DNA from: Bradyrhizobium sp. STM 3843
GTDB taxonomy: Bacteria > Pseudomonadota > Alphaproteobacteria > Rhizobiales > Xanthobacteraceae
Assembly (NCBI RefSeq): GCF_000239815.1
Contig: NZ_CAFK01000281.1
Location: forward strand, 1 to 41,475
DNA: 41,475 nucleotides
Direction: 5' to 3'
This document shows positions 40,111 to 41,475 of this stretch, piece after piece. The first letter of the stretch is position 1. Each line of letters begins with the position of its first letter. The translations under genes and the position numbers were made by a program. The notes beneath the pieces are model-generated. The model made no database searches. It was given only the letters and a program-made list of their open reading frames with translations, and was not told where the DNA came from.

Positions 40111-41349
40111 ATGGTCGATGCTTCCTCCCTCTTGTCGGCCAAGCTCTTGTCGGCCGAGGCGGTGCGCGAGCGGGCCCACCGAATGCTTGCCCTCGGCCTC
40201 GACGACAGGCTGCCGCATTTCCGCATCGCTCTTGCAAAGCTCGATGTAGTCGCCGAGCTTGTGCTCGCAGTAACACGCGAGGCCTATCCGAGCGGCGACG
40301 TCCCGTTCCATTCGCGCTGGCGGCATTTCGTTGTCGCCGGCGAGGACCGCTGGGCGGCGCTTGCCGGCAAGGTCAGCTGGCCCAACGCCGCGGCACGGGC
40401 GCGCGCGGAATTCGATCTCGCCATCGTCAGCGTGCTGCTCGATGCCGGCGCCGGCGCGGCGTGGCGCTATCATGATGCGGTGAGTGGCGCGCGCATCGGT
40501 CGTTCGGAAGGCCTGGCGCTGGCCAGTCTCGACATGTTCGCCAGCGGCGCATTCTCGGCTGATGCAAACGATCGGCTGCGCGCCGATGCGGCCAAGCTGG
40601 CGCAGCTCACGGTCGCAGATCTCGAACGCGGCTTTCAGGTCGCTGCCGAGAATCCGCTGGTCGGGCTCGAAGGCCGGACCGATCTGTTGCGCCGGCTCGG
40701 CGACCTCATTGCCGGTAAACCCGACATCTTTGCGCAGAAGGACCGCGCCCGGCCGGGCGGACTGTTCGACCGTCTCGCCGCGCGCGCGCAAGGCGGCCGC
40801 ATCGACGCACCTGCTGTTCTCTCCGAGGTGCTGCTTCAGCTCGGGCCAATCTGGCCATCCCGCATCACGCTCGACGGTGTCGCGCTCGGCGATTGCTGGC
40901 GCCATCCGGCGCTCGTGACCGGTGATGCGACCAGTGGGCTGGTGCCGCTGCACAAGCTGTCGCAATGGCTCAGCTATTCGCTGATCGAGCCGCTGCAGCG
41001 CGCCGGCCTCGTGGTCGACGACATCGACGGCCTCACCGGGCTCGCCGAATACCGCAATGGCGGGCTGTTCGTTGACGGCGGGGTGCTGGTGTTGCGCGAT
41101 GCGGAGGAAGCGATGCGGGCGCACGCGGTCGACTCCACGCTGGTGGTCGAGTGGCGCGCGCTCACCGTCGCCCTGCTCGATCGGCTCGCCGAGGTCATTC
41201 GTCAGCGCCTCAACCAGGATGCCGAGCGCCTGCCGCTGGCCAAGATCCTCGAAGGCGGCAGCTGGGCTGCGGGGCGGAAGCTCGCTTTCGAGCGCCGCCC
41301 CGACGGCTCGCCCCCGATCAAAGTGATCAGCGACGGCACGGTGTTTTAG
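40111..41349 (+). CDS. URC4/Urg3 family protein (DUF1688)
   Basis: 412 aa, complete, starting 14 nt after the Urc1 stop. The DUF1688 family is known genetically from yeast URC4 and Aspergillus urg3 as needed for uracil use through the URC pathway; its chemistry was long unassigned. Recognisable stretches include RWRHFVVAG, FDLAIVSVLLDAGAGAAWRYHD, SEGLALASLDMFASGAFS and PLHKLSQWLSYSLIEP. An uncharged soluble protein is predicted (no signal or membrane segment). A uracil phosphoribosyltransferase gene would be expected downstream, beyond the window. Confidence 0.92.
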   Translation: MVDASSLLSAKLLSAEAVRERAHRMLALGLDDRLPHFRIALAKLDVVAELVLAVTREAYPSGDVPFHSRWRHFVVAGEDRWAALAGKVSWPNAAARARAEFDLAIVSVLLDAGAGAAWRYHDAVSGARIGRSEGLALASLDMFASGAFSADANDRLRADAAKLAQLTVADLERGFQVAAENPLVGLEGRTDLLRRLGDLIAGKPDIFAQKDRARPGGLFDRLAARAQGGRIDAPAVLSEVLLQLGPIWPSRITLDGVALGDCWRHPALVTGDATSGLVPLHKLSQWLSYSLIEPLQRAGLVVDDIDGLTGLAEYRNGGLFVDGGVLVLRDAEEAMRAHAVDSTLVVEWRALTVALLDRLAEVIRQRLNQDAERLPLAKILEGGSWAAGRKLAFERRPDGSPPIKVISDGTVF

Positions 41350-41392
41350 GGTATTTGAGGTAGGCACCTGTCGTACGGCACTAGACGGTGCC

Positions 41393-41415
41393 CCCTCTCC
41401 CCTTGTGGGAGAGGG
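41393..41415. repeat. Palindromic intergenic repeat, CCCTCTCCC family
   Basis: CCCTCTCCC (41393-41401) pairs with GGGAGAGGG (41407-41415). It is the third copy of the family seen at 2628 and 37208 and lies 44 nt after the Urc4 stop. The flanking words GAGCGAAGCGAG and CGAGCCGGGTGAGGGG extend it to the window end. It may serve as a transcript 3' end. Confidence 0.7.
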
Positions 41416-41475
41416 TGGATCGGACGAGCGAAGCGAGTTCGAGCCGGGTGAGGGGTTCTTTCCACGGAGACAGAC

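Noticed and set aside
38879..40276. Long open frame (465 codons) on the minus strand opposite the Urc1 gene
   Set aside because: It is a high-GC shadow of a well-supported protein, rich in Arg, Asp, Ala and Gly without family motifs, and it crosses into the next gene.

Overview
The window is chromosomal-looking, GC-rich alphaproteobacterial DNA. Gene content (ChvE/MmsAB, YtfQRT-YjfF, the non-phosphorylating L-arabinose enzymes, hydantoin genes, Urc1/Urc4), tight ATGA overlaps and many small GC-rich palindromic repeats point to a Bradyrhizobium-like member of the Hyphomicrobiales. The genus is an inference; there is no rRNA in the window. No tRNA, rRNA, CRISPR array, insertion sequence or prophage gene was seen.

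Region 1 (1-14852, all minus strand) is an L-arabinose/D-galactose uptake and oxidation locus. In transcription order it holds ytfQ, ytfR, ytfT and yjfF (furanose-sugar ABC importer), a FadR-type regulator, L-arabonate dehydratase, L-2-keto-3-deoxyarabonate dehydratase, an L-arabinose/D-galactose 1-dehydrogenase, an aldose 1-epimerase, an SMP-30-type lactonase, then chvE, mmsA and mmsB (second sugar importer, cut by the window edge). Most junctions overlap or nearly touch. The last pathway enzyme, 2-oxoglutarate semialdehyde dehydrogenase, is not in the window.

Region 2 (15093-23480) is a sugar-acid locus. A minus-strand operon encodes an enolase-superfamily acid-sugar dehydratase, UxuA, a gluconate-5-dehydrogenase-like SDR, an L-idonate-5-dehydrogenase-like Zn enzyme, KdgK and Eda. 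It is divergent from a GntR-family regulator and an MFS transporter, with a perfect dyad operator candidate in the divergent gap. Acid sugars would end as pyruvate plus glyceraldehyde 3-phosphate.

Region 3 (23481-24662) holds palindromic repeats and a lower-GC gene for a secreted protein with two TonB-C-like domains and no membrane anchor.

Region 4 (24663-33402, minus strand) encodes a sugar-nucleotide-type epimerase, an SDR, a flavoprotein oxidoreductase, and a complete Dpp/Opp-type ABC importer (solute-binding protein, two permeases, one fused double ATPase). The permease/ATPase junction carries a tandem duplication of the stop/start overlap.

Region 5 (33586-41349) is nitrogen-heterocycle catabolism: a D-hydantoinase/dihydropyrimidinase, a divergent hydantoin racemase, an N-carbamoyl-D-amino acid hydrolase, a cytosine-deaminase-like amidohydrolase, and plus-strand Urc1 (GTP cyclohydrolase II-like) and Urc4 (DUF1688) proteins of the URC uracil-degradation pathway. 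Two near-identical sigma-54 (-24/-12) promoter candidates lie before the racemase and the amidohydrolase, which suggests nitrogen control.
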